From assembly GCA_010912705.1 (NCBI GenBank), contig POWB01000001.1:124001-188000 (forward strand): a stretch of 64,000 nt of DNA, given 5' to 3'. Positions 27,104-36,492 of this stretch are shown here, one piece after another (positions within the stretch are counted from its first letter, which is position 1; each line of letters starts with the position of its first letter). The translations under genes and the position numbers were made by a program. This stretch comes from Halochromatium sp. Its GTDB lineage: Bacteria; Pseudomonadota; Gammaproteobacteria; Chromatiales; Chromatiaceae. Below the pieces are notes generated by a model that was not told the DNA's origin, ran no database searches, and was given only the letters and a program-made list of their open reading frames with translations.

Positions 27104-29200
27104 TCATCCTTGCGACTCGGCCTCCAGCGAAACCCCTTTGAGCGCATTGACCAGGATGCCGATGGTCGAGCCGTTGTGCAGCAGCGCGCTAGCAACTGGC
27201 GACAGCCAGCCGAGCACGGCGCCGGTCAGCACACCGGTATTGATGCCCACCGCAGCGGTGAAGTTCTGCTGGATCAGATGCATGGTCTTGGCTGCGATCT
27301 CGCGGGCATCGGCCACCGCTTGCAGCCGATCGTCCATCAGCACCACATCGGCGGTGGCGCGAGCGATGTCGGCGCCGCGCGGCATCGCGATGCCGACATC
27401 GGCCACTGCCAGCGCCGGCCCGTCGTTGACGCCGTCGCCGACAAAGCCGACCTTGTGCCCGTCCTGCTGCAGGCCTTCGATCACGCTGGCCTTGTCCTCG
27501 GGCGCCATCTCGGCATACACGGCATCGAGCCCCAGCTCGGCGGCTAGCGCCTCGCCCTTTTCGCGCCGATCGCCGGTGATCATGATCAACTGCTTGATGC
27601 CCAGCGCACGCAGCCGCGCGAGCGCCGCCGGGGCCTCCTCGCGCAAGCTGTCGCGCAGCGCGATCAGCCCGACCGCACCCTCGGCGTTGCCGACGAACAG
27701 CAGCGTCTTGCCTTCGGCTTGCAACGCGTCGATCTGCGCCTGATGGACCTGGAAGTCGATCGCCCTATGCGCTTCCAGATAATGCCGGCTGCCGACCACG
27801 ATGCGCCCGCCGTCAAGCTCGGCCTGCAGGCCATGGGCAACCAGATAGTCGACCTCGCCGTGGGAGATATGCGCCAGATCGCGCTCGCGGGCAGCCTCGA
27901 CCACGGCCTGGGCAATCGGATGGCTGGCATGCTCCTCGACCGAGGCCACCATCGCCAGCAGCTCGGTCTCGGTGCAGGCACAGCTGCCGGGCAGCACGAC
28001 GACATCGGTGACCAGCAGATCGCTGTGGGTCAGGGTGCCGGTCTTGTCGAACACCAGGGTATCGATCTCGGCCAGGGTCTCGATCGCCTCGCCGCCCTTC
28101 ATCAGCACGCCATGCTCGGCGGCGCGCGACATCCCGGACTTGAACGCGACCGGGGTGCCGAGCTTCAGTGCGCAGGAATAATCGACCAGGAACACCGACT
28201 GCAGCCTCGCCAGATCGCGGGTCAGCGCATAGACGGCAGCACCGGTGCCGAGGGTGAGATAGACCCGTTTGTCGGCCAACTCATCGGCCAGGCGTTGCGT
28301 CGCCGCCTGCTCGGCCAAGGAGGTTTGGATGAAGCGCGAGACCCGTGCGGTGGTGGTATCCTCGCCCACGCGCGTGGCTTCGAGCCGCAGGCGCCCTTCC
28401 ACCAGCACCGAGCCGGCGATGACCCGCGCCGGCGCCTCCTTGCGCACGGGCACATCCTCGCCGGTGACGCCGGCCTGATTGACCAGCGCCAAGCCATCGA
28501 TGACATGGCTGTCGACCGGAACGGTCTCGCCGACACCGACGACCACCGTCTCGCCGGTGCGCACTTCATCACCGGAGACCTGTACCAGCTCGCCGTCACG
28601 CTCGACCCAGGCCATGGCCGGATCGGGTCGCAACAGGCGGCGCAGCAGCCGATCGGACTGGCGCTGGGTGCGGCGCTCCAGGAACGAGCCCAGATCGAGC
28701 AGCAGATCGGTCAGATTGGCGGTGAACAGCTTGCCGTTGGCGGCGGCGAGGCCGACCGCGAGTGCATCCAGTACCTCGACCTTAATGCCTTCATGGATCA
28801 GGGTGTCGGCGCCCTTGGCGAGGGTGGAGCCGACGTTGGCGAAGGTGAGCACGACCCGCATTCTGGGCGTCAAGAATGGCAGCGCCGCCAGCGTGAACAG
28901 GGTCGTGATCATCGGCGCGATCTCGGCGTCGCGCAGGCCATCCTCGCTGTAGCCGGGGATCAGCTCGCCGGAGAAGTGCTCGAGCCGACGCAAGAGCGAG
29001 CGCCGCGCCTCCGCACCGCCCTGGTAGTGGATGATCAGCGTACGCGCGGACCGATTGGCGCGCACCTCCAGGGTCGGCGCCGCGGCGTCGATCCAATCCT
29101 CGAGCGCCGAGGCCTCATAGCCGGGTTCGCCCAAGGCCGGGATGCGCAGGCGCAAGCGGCCTGGCACCTCATGGATGATTCGGTAGTTAGTGAGCGCCAC
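27104..29200 (-). CDS. P1B-type ATPase with SCALK motif, candidate ferrosome ATPase FezB
   Basis: 698 residues. The N-terminal HMA-like domain (about 1-75) contains EVPGRLRLRIPAL but no CxxC. P-type ATPase landmarks: TGED near residue 235, DKTGT with phosphorylated Asp385, HP in EEHASHPIAQAVV, and GDGVND. The membrane motif before the phosphorylation site is DYSCALKLGTP (Cys343) in place of CPC/SPC. To my knowledge SCALK-type proteins form the P1B-6 group that includes FezB, the ferrosome iron transporter. It is the last gene of the leftward Fur-boxed operon. A truncated homologue of its C-terminus lies at 23.5 kb. The ATPase family is certain; the ferrosome role is inferred. Confidence 0.85.
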   Translation of the reverse strand: MALTNYRIIHEVPGRLRLRIPALGEPGYEASALEDWIDAAAPTLEVRANRSARTLIIHYQGGAEARRSLLRRLEHFSGELIPGYSEDGLRDAEIAPMITTLFTLAALPFLTPRMRVVLTFANVGSTLAKGADTLIHEGIKVEVLDALAVGLAAANGKLFTANLTDLLLDLGSFLERRTQRQSDRLLRRLLRPDPAMAWVERDGELVQVSGDEVRTGETVVVGVGETVPVDSHVIDGLALVNQAGVTGEDVPVRKEAPARVIAGSVLVEGRLRLEATRVGEDTTTARVSRFIQTSLAEQAATQRLADELADKRVYLTLGTGAAVYALTRDLARLQSVFLVDYSCALKLGTPVAFKSGMSRAAEHGVLMKGGEAIETLAEIDTLVFDKTGTLTHSDLLVTDVVVLPGSCACTETELLAMVASVEEHASHPIAQAVVEAARERDLAHISHGEVDYLVAHGLQAELDGGRIVVGSRHYLEAHRAIDFQVHQAQIDALQAEGKTLLFVGNAEGAVGLIALRDSLREEAPAALARLRALGIKQLIMITGDRREKGEALAAELGLDAVYAEMAPEDKASVIEGLQQDGHKVGFVGDGVNDGPALAVADVGIAMPRGADIARATADVVLMDDRLQAVADAREIAAKTMHLIQQNFTAAVGINTGVLTGAVLGWLSPVASALLHNGSTIGILVNALKGVSLEAESQG

Positions 29201-29245
29201 GGACGCGATGAGAGCAGCTGCAGGGTTTCGGCGTTGAGCGCGGGC

Positions 29246-29800
29246 TCAGGCGTCCTTGTGTGACTCCGAGGCCTGGATCTCGGCCTCGGCATCGTGGAAG
29301 CGCTCCTTGATCTCCTCGACCCCGCCCTGTAGACCGCCCCAAAGCTTGACGACGCCCTTGATCGCGGTGCGCTGAACGCTCTCATTGGTGAGCAGATAGG
29401 CGGCCGCAGCGCCGATCAACAAGCCCTTGAGGAAGCGGTCGTTGCCAAGGTTCAAGAACGACGAGGAGGCGGCCTGTGCTGAATAACCGCTGCCTGGCAT
29501 GGCTCCGGCACCCGGTGCTGCGGCCATCGGGGCACCGGGAGCAGCCATCGGCATCTGCTGCATCTGCTGATAGGCAGGATGATAGCCAGCGTAATAGCCG
29601 CCGGCCGGCATCATCCCTGGCTGCTGGGGCGCATAGCCCTGATGCATCGCCTGGCCTGAGCCCATCGCGGCACCTTGCATGGGCGCGCCTTGCACGGGTG
29701 CACCTGGCATCGAGGGCTGGGAGTTATAAGGGTGAGAGGATGCTTGCGCTGGCGGCTGACCGGGCGGAACAGGTCCTTGCGGATTGGCATAATTGCTCAT
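29246..29800 (-). CDS. Pro/Gln/Met/Gly-rich protein with C-terminal membrane segment
   Basis: 184 residues. The first 115 or so are low-complexity (Pro, Gly, Gln, Met, Tyr, Ala; for example HQGYAPQQPGMMPAGGYYAG), followed by FLKGLLIGAAAAYLLTNESV, a short Gly/Ala-rich hydrophobic helix, and an amphipathic acidic tail. It is a clear paralogue of the protein at 31038, sharing the pattern F(L/W)KG(L/A)L(I/V)GAAA..LLTN. Such proteins with a YtxH-like glycine zipper are plausible shell or scaffold components of an organelle membrane. No catalytic motif is seen. Confidence 0.75.
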   Translation of the reverse strand: MSNYANPQGPVPPGQPPAQASSHPYNSQPSMPGAPVQGAPMQGAAMGSGQAMHQGYAPQQPGMMPAGGYYAGYHPAYQQMQQMPMAAPGAPMAAAPGAGAMPGSGYSAQAASSSFLNLGNDRFLKGLLIGAAAAYLLTNESVQRTAIKGVVKLWGGLQGGVEEIKERFHDAEAEIQASESHKDA

Positions 29801-29901
29801 GATCAGAGGCTCGTGTAGGAGGTTAAAAACAGCGTCTCGCGGATGACATTCGGCTCATCCGCGGACCCTAGATTCAGCCTGGAAAGTCTGCATTCAGCCG
29901 T

Positions 29902-30321
29902 TTAAGCAGGCTCGGCATCGGTCTCGGTGCTCGGCAAATCAGGAGCCTGGTCAGGCTTCGACGGCGCCGGGGCATTCAGCGCATACATCGCCGCCGTGCC
30001 AGTGACCAAGGTGGCGGCGATCGCCAAGGTCGGACTGCGAAACTGACTGGCCACCAAGGTTGCCGCAGCGGTCGCCAACCCGGAGGCAACGCCGGCACGC
30101 AGCGTGTTGAGCGCCGCCTCACTGGGCGCCAGCTCGCCCTGCTGGTAGCGATGCAGATTCATGGCCCCCGCGCCGGTGAGCCCAATCAGGGCGCCGAGCT
30201 TGGCCATCTGGAACGCTGCGCTCGGACTGTAAGGCGTTGAATTGCAAGACACAGGGTAGGCTGGCATCCCTTGGCTACTGGCCATAGGCGGATACCAGGA
30301 TCGGTCATCGTACTGGCTCAT
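29902..30321 (-). CDS. Small Ala/Gly-rich membrane protein (paralogue of the one at 30577)
   Basis: 139 residues from ATG 30321, with GGGAGCG upstream. A Tyr/Pro/Ser-rich N-terminus (MSQYDDRSWYPPMASSQG) is followed by two or three hydrophobic, small-residue-rich helices: MAKLGALIGLTGAGAMNLHR, AGVASGLATAAATLVASQ and LAIAATLVTGTAAMYAL. The tail is acidic. It shares layout and the segments LGA(L/V)IG..GAG.N.(H/R)R and GTA(A/V)MY with its neighbour at 30577. It overlaps the preceding gene by 17 bases. The family is not recognised; an organelle membrane component is a guess from context. Confidence 0.7.
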   Translation of the reverse strand: MSQYDDRSWYPPMASSQGMPAYPVSCNSTPYSPSAAFQMAKLGALIGLTGAGAMNLHRYQQGELAPSEAALNTLRAGVASGLATAAATLVASQFRSPTLAIAATLVTGTAAMYALNAPAPSKPDQAPDLPSTETDAEPA

Positions 30322-30580
30322 AAGCGTCGCTCCCGGATGAGTGTGAGGCCTTGGTGTCGGTGGTTGCGGGCGCGGAGTGATCGGCGGACCCAGTCTCGAC
30401 ATCGGCATCGGCATCGGCATCGGTGTGATCTGTCGTCAAGGCGTCCTTGCGGCGACGCTTGAGCCATTGACTGGCCAGCACCACGAGCGCGGCGCCGACG
30501 ATCAGGCCACCGATGCCTTCGGCGAGGTTCTTGGCCACCCCATGGCGCTGGCGCTGCATGCCCTGCTCCGCCCGACTCAT
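30305..30580 (-). CDS. Small single-span membrane protein with DADADA repeat tail
   Basis: 91 residues: a basic N-terminus, one membrane helix (IGGLIVGAALVVLASQWL, about residues 23-40), a basic stop KRRRK, then an acidic, disordered tail with DADADADV encoded by a GGCATC hexamer repeat. It starts in the ATGA that ends the preceding gene (30577-30580) and runs into the next gene by 17 bases, so translation is coupled. No family is recognised. Confidence 0.68.
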   Translation of the reverse strand: MSRAEQGMQRQRHGVAKNLAEGIGGLIVGAALVVLASQWLKRRRKDALTTDHTDADADADVETGSADHSAPATTDTKASHSSGSDAYEPVR

Positions 30581-31041
30581 GCGTCAGTACCTCGCTCAAG
30601 GTAGCGCTGAATGCCATACATCACCGCCGTGCCACTGGCAAAGAGCACGCCGAGCCGCAGCAGACCCTGCTGGCGGACAGCGCTGGCCGCAGCGCCAGCG
30701 ACGGCGCTGGCTGCAGCGGTCGCCAAGGCGGCTCGGGCGGTATCGGCCAGGGCGTCTGCTGTATCGACCTCCTCGCGCTGCAGCCGACGGATATTGGCAC
30801 CCGCCGCGGCCGAGCCGCCGATCACGGCACCGAGCAGGGCGAGTTGGGCGATCGCCGAGCAGCCATCCGCAGGAGCCGATCCAGGGACCAGAAAGCGGCC
30901 ATCGGTGAGGGGGTAATGGTCGGTGAGCAAAGCCGGAGCATTGGCAGGCACCGCCGGATAGTAGGTCGGATAGTAGGTCGGATAGTATGTCGAAGAGAAG
31001 GGAGCCGAGGTTTGCATCAGCGCGAGATGATCATCGCTCAT
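30577..31041 (-). CDS. Small Ala/Gly-rich membrane protein with YYPT repeats
   Basis: 154 residues. The N-terminus holds three tandem YYPT/YYPA units encoded by a 12-bp repeat (near 30953-30988). Two Ala/Gly-rich hydrophobic helices follow (AIAQLALLGAVIGGSAAAGAN and ALATAAASAVAGAAASAV), then LGVLFASGTAVMYGIQRYLE. It resembles the protein at 29902 in order and motifs. It is coupled to both neighbours by ATGA overlaps (31038-31041 and 30577-30580). Confidence 0.7.
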   Translation of the reverse strand: MSDDHLALMQTSAPFSSTYYPTYYPTYYPAVPANAPALLTDHYPLTDGRFLVPGSAPADGCSAIAQLALLGAVIGGSAAAGANIRRLQREEVDTADALADTARAALATAAASAVAGAAASAVRQQGLLRLGVLFASGTAVMYGIQRYLERGTDA

Positions 31042-31907
31042 GAATCGGCCTCTTTAACAGACGATGCCGACACGCGCTCTTTCAGTTTGTCAGTGCCGCT
31101 CTTCACGGCGCTCTTGGCTTTGGCTCCCGACTTGAACAGGGCATCCTGGACCTGATCGTTGGTCAGCAGCAGCACTGCGGCAGCACCCACCAGCGCCCCC
31201 TTCCAGAACTCGGTGTCGTCAAGGCTGAACATCCGTGTCAGGGTGTTGAGTCCATTGCCGCCCTCGGCAAGCTCTTCGAACAGTTGCTGCATCCCCGCTT
31301 GTGGGCCGGGACCTAGCCCCTGCCCTGCGCCTGCCATTCCCGCTGAATGTGCGCCCATGGGTGCTCCCTGGTGGGGCATCGCACCCGCTGCATAGGCCTG
31401 ATATCCCGGTGGCGGATACCCAGCAGCCTGATGGGGGGCATAAGCACCTGAATAAGCAGGAGCCCCCATGGCTGGCCCTGGATACGGATAGCCATAGCCG
31501 CCCTGTCCATGCGCGACCTGCTGGGGATGGTACTGCTGGGGATGGTCCTGAGGCTGATAGCCCGGTTGATGTCCGGGTGGATACTGAGGCTGGAACTGGG
31601 GCTGATAGTGAGGCTGAGGCTGAGGCTGAGGCTGAGGCTGAGGCTGAGGCTGAAATGGGTGCTGGTCATAGGCCTGGTGCTGGACCGCATAGCCAGGCGC
31701 CCCTTGAGTTGGGTAAGCCCCGAACTGGCCGCCGCTCGCATCAGCTCCCGCTGGGCCTGGCGTCTGCTGAGCAGGCCCCCTTGCCGCAGCCTGCGGTTGA
31801 GGTCCAGCGTTTACCTGTTGCGCAGACGAACTCCCAGTCTCTGCTCCACCGCCCGCATGCCGCGACCCACCCGCGCCTGCTGCCTCACGCTCCGCTTCGC
31901 TCATCAT
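31038..31907 (-). CDS. Pro/Gln/Gly/Tyr-rich protein with C-terminal membrane segment
   Basis: 289 residues from ATG 31907 (an adjacent ATG at 31904), with CAGGAG upstream. Residues 1-225 are low complexity with PQPQPQPQ encoded by a CTGAGG hexamer run (31612-31650) and many YQP/QPQ units. At about 235-260 comes FWKGALVGAAAVLLLTNDQV, then a Lys/Ser-rich amphipathic tail. It is a longer paralogue of the 29246 protein. Low-complexity adhesive N-termini on a membrane anchor would suit vesicle coating or self-association; this is inference. Confidence 0.73.
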   Translation of the reverse strand: MMSEAEREAAGAGGSRHAGGGAETGSSSAQQVNAGPQPQAAARGPAQQTPGPAGADASGGQFGAYPTQGAPGYAVQHQAYDQHPFQPQPQPQPQPQPQPHYQPQFQPQYPPGHQPGYQPQDHPQQYHPQQVAHGQGGYGYPYPGPAMGAPAYSGAYAPHQAAGYPPPGYQAYAAGAMPHQGAPMGAHSAGMAGAGQGLGPGPQAGMQQLFEELAEGGNGLNTLTRMFSLDDTEFWKGALVGAAAVLLLTNDQVQDALFKSGAKAKSAVKSGTDKLKERVSASSVKEADS

Positions 31908-31992
31908 GTCGCTCCTGATCGGCACCCTGAATAATGAAGCTTTATGATAACCGATCGCATTACGTTATGACAATCCCTGACCGGCGTTCTGC

Positions 31993-32295
31993 TCAGCGCT
32001 CAGCCAGTGAGCCCAGATGGGCTGGCATCGTCAGCGACTGCAAGGTCGATCGAGCGCCGACCTCCTGTGAGGGTAAAGCCCAGAGCATCAGCCCAAGTGC
32101 CAGCCCGACGATCAGCACGGCTGGCATCAATCCGACTGCTCCAGGCTGGCCTGCGCTCATCGCGCGAGCCACCCGGCAAGCCTTTCTCCATCCATGCCGG
32201 ACTGCTGTCAGAACGGATGTCCGAGCGGATGTCCGCACGGATGTCCGAACGGATGTCCGCACGGCAGTCAACGGGTCATTGCTTGGTGTCCGCAT
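31993..32295 (-). CDS. Small membrane protein with Arg/Thr/Ser dodecamer repeat
   Basis: About 100 residues from ATG 32295, chosen because GGGGAGGGG lies seven bases upstream; 32331 is an alternative. The N-terminus holds VRTSVRTSVRTSARTS encoded by about four 12-bp repeats (CGGATGTCCGNN, 32214-32262). One hydrophobic helix follows (LMPAVLIVGLALGLMLWAL). It lies in the operon between the DUF2325 gene and the Pro/Gln-rich gene. Coding status is likely but not proven. Confidence 0.5.
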   Translation of the reverse strand: MRTPSNDPLTAVRTSVRTSVRTSARTSVLTAVRHGWRKACRVARAMSAGQPGAVGLMPAVLIVGLALGLMLWALPSQEVGARSTLQSLTMPAHLGSLAER

Positions 32296-32390
32296 TGCAG
32301 CACCCCTCCCCTTATTGGGGTTTTTAAGCATCTTGAATCAACCAGTCTGAAGGAGAACAGCATCAAGCCGACCAGGCCGGGTCTCTCGGC

Positions 32391-32783
32391 TCAGGCTGCC
32401 TGACGCGCTCGTAGCATCCGTTCATTGTCCAGGCTGAACGGGCCCTGCGGCGCCTGCTGGTCGGGAGGATCGGCAAGCGCCGTCAGGGCCTGAGCAAAGG
32501 CACCCAGGCTTGAGCGCGGCACCAGCACACAGGGCTTGCCCATCCGATTACAGAAGCGCTTGGTTCGCGAGTAGGCGTTGTGGCTGACGGCGTCGGCCGG
32601 ACAGATCACCGCATCGGCACTCGCCAGCACCGCTTCTAGGCGCTGTTGGCTGTCCTCGAGGCCGCCGTCGTGGCGGATCAGTTCGCCGTTGCAGCGCTGC
32701 ACCAGATCGCGGTAGCGCGGCGCCAGATCGCTGCGTCCGCCGACGCAGAGAATGCGACGCCCCGCCAGATCTAGGTCAAACAC
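32391..32783 (-). CDS. DUF2325 protein
   Basis: 130 residues. GRRILCVGGRSDLAPRYRDLV, GGELIRHDGG-like NGELIRHDGGLEDS, and ADAVICPADAVSHNAYSRTKRFC match DUF2325, a Rossmann-like family of unknown function with conserved Cys and His residues that often sits next to metal or stress genes. It overlaps the preceding CxxC protein gene by 13 bases. A role in iron or heme handling is suggested only by the operon. Confidence 0.82.
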   Translation of the reverse strand: MFDLDLAGRRILCVGGRSDLAPRYRDLVQRCNGELIRHDGGLEDSQQRLEAVLASADAVICPADAVSHNAYSRTKRFCNRMGKPCVLVPRSSLGAFAQALTALADPPDQQAPQGPFSLDNERMLRARQAA

Positions 32784-32986
32784 GCCTCCCAGAGCCGGCT
32801 GCGTCCCCGAGTGCCGCCACGCGACTCGGTCGCCTGTTTGGACGCCTGTTCGGGAGCCTGTTCGGAGGCCTGTTCTGGTATCGCCTGTTCAAGCGCCTCG
32901 ACCGGCCCGAGGTCGACGCTAGGCAGCGCTGATCCCGAGATCGCCTGGCGCAGCTTGGAACCAAATCGTTGACATTTTTGACACAT
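32771..32986 (-). CDS. Small protein with N-terminal CxxC and QASEQA repeats
   Basis: 71 residues starting MCQKCQRFGSK. A single CxxC at the very N-terminus could bind metal or a cluster as a dimer. The middle is a Gln/Glu/Ala/Pro tract (QAIPEQASEQAPEQASKQA) built from a degenerate 12-bp repeat, and the end is basic. It starts 11 bases after the HemS-like gene and overlaps the DUF2325 gene, so it belongs to the operon. No family is recognised. Confidence 0.6.
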   Translation of the reverse strand: MCQKCQRFGSKLRQAISGSALPSVDLGPVEALEQAIPEQASEQAPEQASKQATESRGGTRGRSRLWEACLT

Positions 32987-32997
32987 GACGGAAGCAC

Positions 32998-34394
<1,397 letters not shown>

Positions 34395-34395
<1 letters not shown>

Positions 34396-34706
34396 TAGAG
34401 GGCTCCTGCTGGAACGCGCCCAGTAAAGTGGCTCACAGGGCGCTCGCCGATTGCGGCCAGTCCACGCCAATGGTGTGCACCACGGCAATAGGCGGCGCGC
34501 TGATCCAGATCGGCCGCGAGCTGCGGGTGCAGGGACAGCGCCTGAAAATGGCGCACGACTGTCTCCGCCACAGCCGCTGCCCCCTGACTGACCGAGGCCC
34601 GGATCAGGTCCGCGAGACGCGCCTTGAGCTGCTCAGGCGGCAGATGCAGTGGGAGGGCATCAAGAGCGAGGATTAGATTAGCGGTGCCGTTTGAGTTGTG
34701 TTGCAT
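34395..34706 (-). CDS. First gene of the Fur-boxed operon, unknown function
   Basis: 103 residues, no membrane segment. ALPLHLPPEQLKARLADLIRAS, AAVAETVVRHFQALSLHP and AAYCRGAHHWRGLAAIG suggest a compact helical protein with one Cys and several His. Its stop overlaps the HemS-like start (TAATG), so it is translationally coupled. The gene begins about 100 bases from the Fur-type box at 34807. No family is recognised. Confidence 0.65.
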
Positions 34707-34806
34707 GCCAGTGTCTCCGTCATCGGGCCTCGAGGCCCAAGTGGTCTTGAACAGATCCGGCTGGCCGTCGAACTCGACGTTGGGGCTGGCTGGAGGATCG
34801 CTATTT

Positions 34807-34821
34807 TGAGAACGATTCTCA
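34807..34821. promoter_or_regulatory. Fur-type box upstream of the ferrosome-like operon
   Basis: TGAGAACGATTCTCA has perfect six-base arms (TGAGAA/TTCTCA) around a three-base centre, in an AT-rich setting. It closely matches classical Fur operators and the site at 62654 (GAGAACGGTTCTC). It lies between the leftward operon (start 34706) and the rightward small genes (start 34964), so it could control both. Confidence 0.65.
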
Positions 34822-34889
34822 CTTAGGTTAGCAGCTCTTGCCTGTTCGTCAACCCCAATCCTGACGAAGAAACCATCACTTTTCTCAGT

Positions 34890-34911
34890 TTAATGCGAGT
34901 GATTTGTATTT
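34890..34911. promoter_or_regulatory. Possible second Fur-like site for the rightward genes
   Basis: TTAATGCGAGTGATTTGTATTT resembles a degenerate Fur site (AATGnnAnTGATTTnnATT) and also the sequence at 54137-54160. It lies about 55 bases before the ATG at 34964. The match is weak. Confidence 0.3.
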
Positions 34912-34963
34912 GTTGTCCGCTATGGTACTGTCTGGTCATCGGGCAACACGAGAGAGTGAAGCG

Positions 34964-35206
34964 ATGCCGAACAGTAACCCTCGCAACCCCAGCATGGCTA
35001 AAGGGATTGATGGACTCGCACCGCAGGCCGCGGATGCGACACCCTGGATTCGGGGACCGGAGCCTGCTCTGCGTTCAGCCCCCGGACAAACAAGACTGCG
35101 CGTCTGGCTGCGCGATACCTTTTTATCCTGGCCGATCTCCCGACGCTGCCGGCGCTGGAAGGTATTGCGGGCGCTGCGGCGAGAGCTGGAGGCGGGGGGC
35201 AGCTGA
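34964..35206 (+). CDS. Small basic protein divergent from the Fur-boxed operon
   Basis: 80 residues from ATG 34964 (GAGAGTGAAGCG upstream). A polar N-terminus is followed by a strongly basic, Trp-containing C-terminal half (LRVWLRDTFLSWPISRRCRRWKVLRALRREL) that could form an amphipathic, membrane- or nucleic-acid-binding helix. It shares the control region with the ferrosome-like operon and overlaps the next gene (TGATG). No family is recognised. Confidence 0.5.
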   Translation: MPNSNPRNPSMAKGIDGLAPQAADATPWIRGPEPALRSAPGQTRLRVWLRDTFLSWPISRRCRRWKVLRALRRELEAGGS

Positions 35207-35391
35207 TGGTTGCAGGCGCCAGCGAACCCGCTAAGAAGCGCCTTCGGAACTTGAAAATCCTCGATCACGAGGACGTGTCAGATTATCCGGATCGTCACAA
35301 GGCCGTCCAAGCCACGATGGATGTTTTACGGGAAAGTACAAGAAACAGCCCGTCAGATCAGCCGTCAGAGAGTAAGATGATCGCGGCATGA
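35206..35391 (+). CDS. Small charged protein, coupled to the preceding gene
   Basis: 61 residues, highly charged ([23 protein letters not shown]), no membrane segment. The ATG overlaps the previous stop by one base (TGATG), which supports translation as a pair. It ends 37 bases before pyrC. The function is unknown and coding is likely but not certain. Confidence 0.42.
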   Translation: MVAGASEPAKKRLRNLKILDHEDVSDYPDRHKAVQATMDVLRESTRNSPSDQPSESKMIAA

Positions 35392-35428
35392 CAGCAGTTG
35401 CAGCAACAACCTGATCCTCCAGTTTGGA

Positions 35429-36466
35429 ATGTCAAACCAGCAACTCCGAATAACCAAACCCGATGATTGGCATCTCCATCTGCGCGATGGTGACATGCTG
35501 AAGACAGTGATTGCGGACACAGCTCGTTGCTTCGCGCGAGCCATCGTGATGCCCAACCTAAAGCCGCCGGTGACCACAGTGGCCGAGGCCGAGGCCTATC
35601 GCAGGCGCATTCTGGCGGCGGTTCCCGAGGGCATGACCTTCGATCCGCTGATGACACTGTACTTGACCAAAAACACCTCGCCAGACGAGATCCGTCGGGC
35701 CAAGGCCTCAGACGCGATCTATGCGGTCAAGGTTTATCCGGCCGGCGCAACGACCAATTCCGAGAACGGGGTTCGGGATCTGAACAAGGTTGATGCGGTG
35801 CTCGAGACCATGCAGGAGGTCGATCTTCCGCTGTTGCTGCACGGTGAAGTCACCGACCGGGAGATCGATGTCTTCGACCGAGAAGCGGTGTTTATCGAGC
35901 GGCATTTACAGCAGATCAATACGCGGTTTCCGGCCCTGCGCACCGTGCTCGAGCACGTCACGACCCAGGACGCGGTCGACTACGTGCTGGAAGCCTCCGA
36001 GCGGGTCGCGGCAACCATCACCGTTCATCATCTGTTACTGAATCGCAACGCGATCTTCGAGGGCGGTTTGCGACCGCACCATTACTGCCTGCCGTTGCTC
36101 AAGCGCGAAACCCATCGTCAGGCCTTGGTGAAAGCGGCCACCAGCGGTGATCCGAAGTTCTTTCTCGGTACGGATTCGGCACCGCATCCAAAAAACGCCA
36201 AGGAGTCGGGCTGCGGCTGTGCCGGCATCTACAGTGCGCCGGTGGCGATCGAGCTGTATGCCGAGGTCTTCGCCGACGCCGATGCCTTGGATCGACTCGA
36301 AGGCTTTGCGAGCTTCCATGGCCCGGATTTCTACGGCCTGCCCAGGAATGACGACAGGATCACCCTGGAAGCCCAGGCCTGGTCGGTGCCCGAGCTGATC
36401 CGCACAGGCTCGGACGAGATCCTGCCCTTGCGCGCCGGGACCGACGTCGCCTGGCGGCTGATTTGA
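35429..36466 (+). CDS. pyrC: Dihydroorotase PyrC
   Basis: 345 residues, the usual length of class II dihydroorotases. Zinc ligands are seen in [10 protein letters not shown] (His15, His17), the carboxylated Lys in [13 protein letters not shown], and further ligands in [15 protein letters not shown] and the catalytic Asp in LGTDSAPH. It converts carbamoyl-aspartate to dihydroorotate in pyrimidine synthesis. A housekeeping gene lying inside the metal region, convergent with the frameshifted HMA-like gene. Confidence 0.96.
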   Translation: MSNQQLRITKPDDWHLHLRDGDMLKTVIADTARCFARAIVMPNLKPPVTTVAEAEAYRRRILAAVPEGMTFDPLMTLYLTKNTSPDEIRRAKASDAIYAVKVYPAGATTNSENGVRDLNKVDAVLETMQEVDLPLLLHGEVTDREIDVFDREAVFIERHLQQINTRFPALRTVLEHVTTQDAVDYVLEASERVAATITVHHLLLNRNAIFEGGLRPHHYCLPLLKRETHRQALVKAATSGDPKFFLGTDSAPHPKNAKESGCGCAGIYSAPVAIELYAEVFADADALDRLEGFASFHGPDFYGLPRNDDRITLEAQAWSVPELIRTGSDEILPLRAGTDVAWRLI

Positions 36467-36492
36467 ATGGACAGTTTTTTCTTTACGCACTC

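Noticed and set aside
27719-29263. 514-codon plus-strand frame
   Set aside because: It is antisense to the P1B-type ATPase, with no recognisable domain.
32214-32262. Regular 12-bp repeats that might suggest a CRISPR array
   Set aside because: The units are contiguous, without spacers, and encode an in-frame RTSV repeat.
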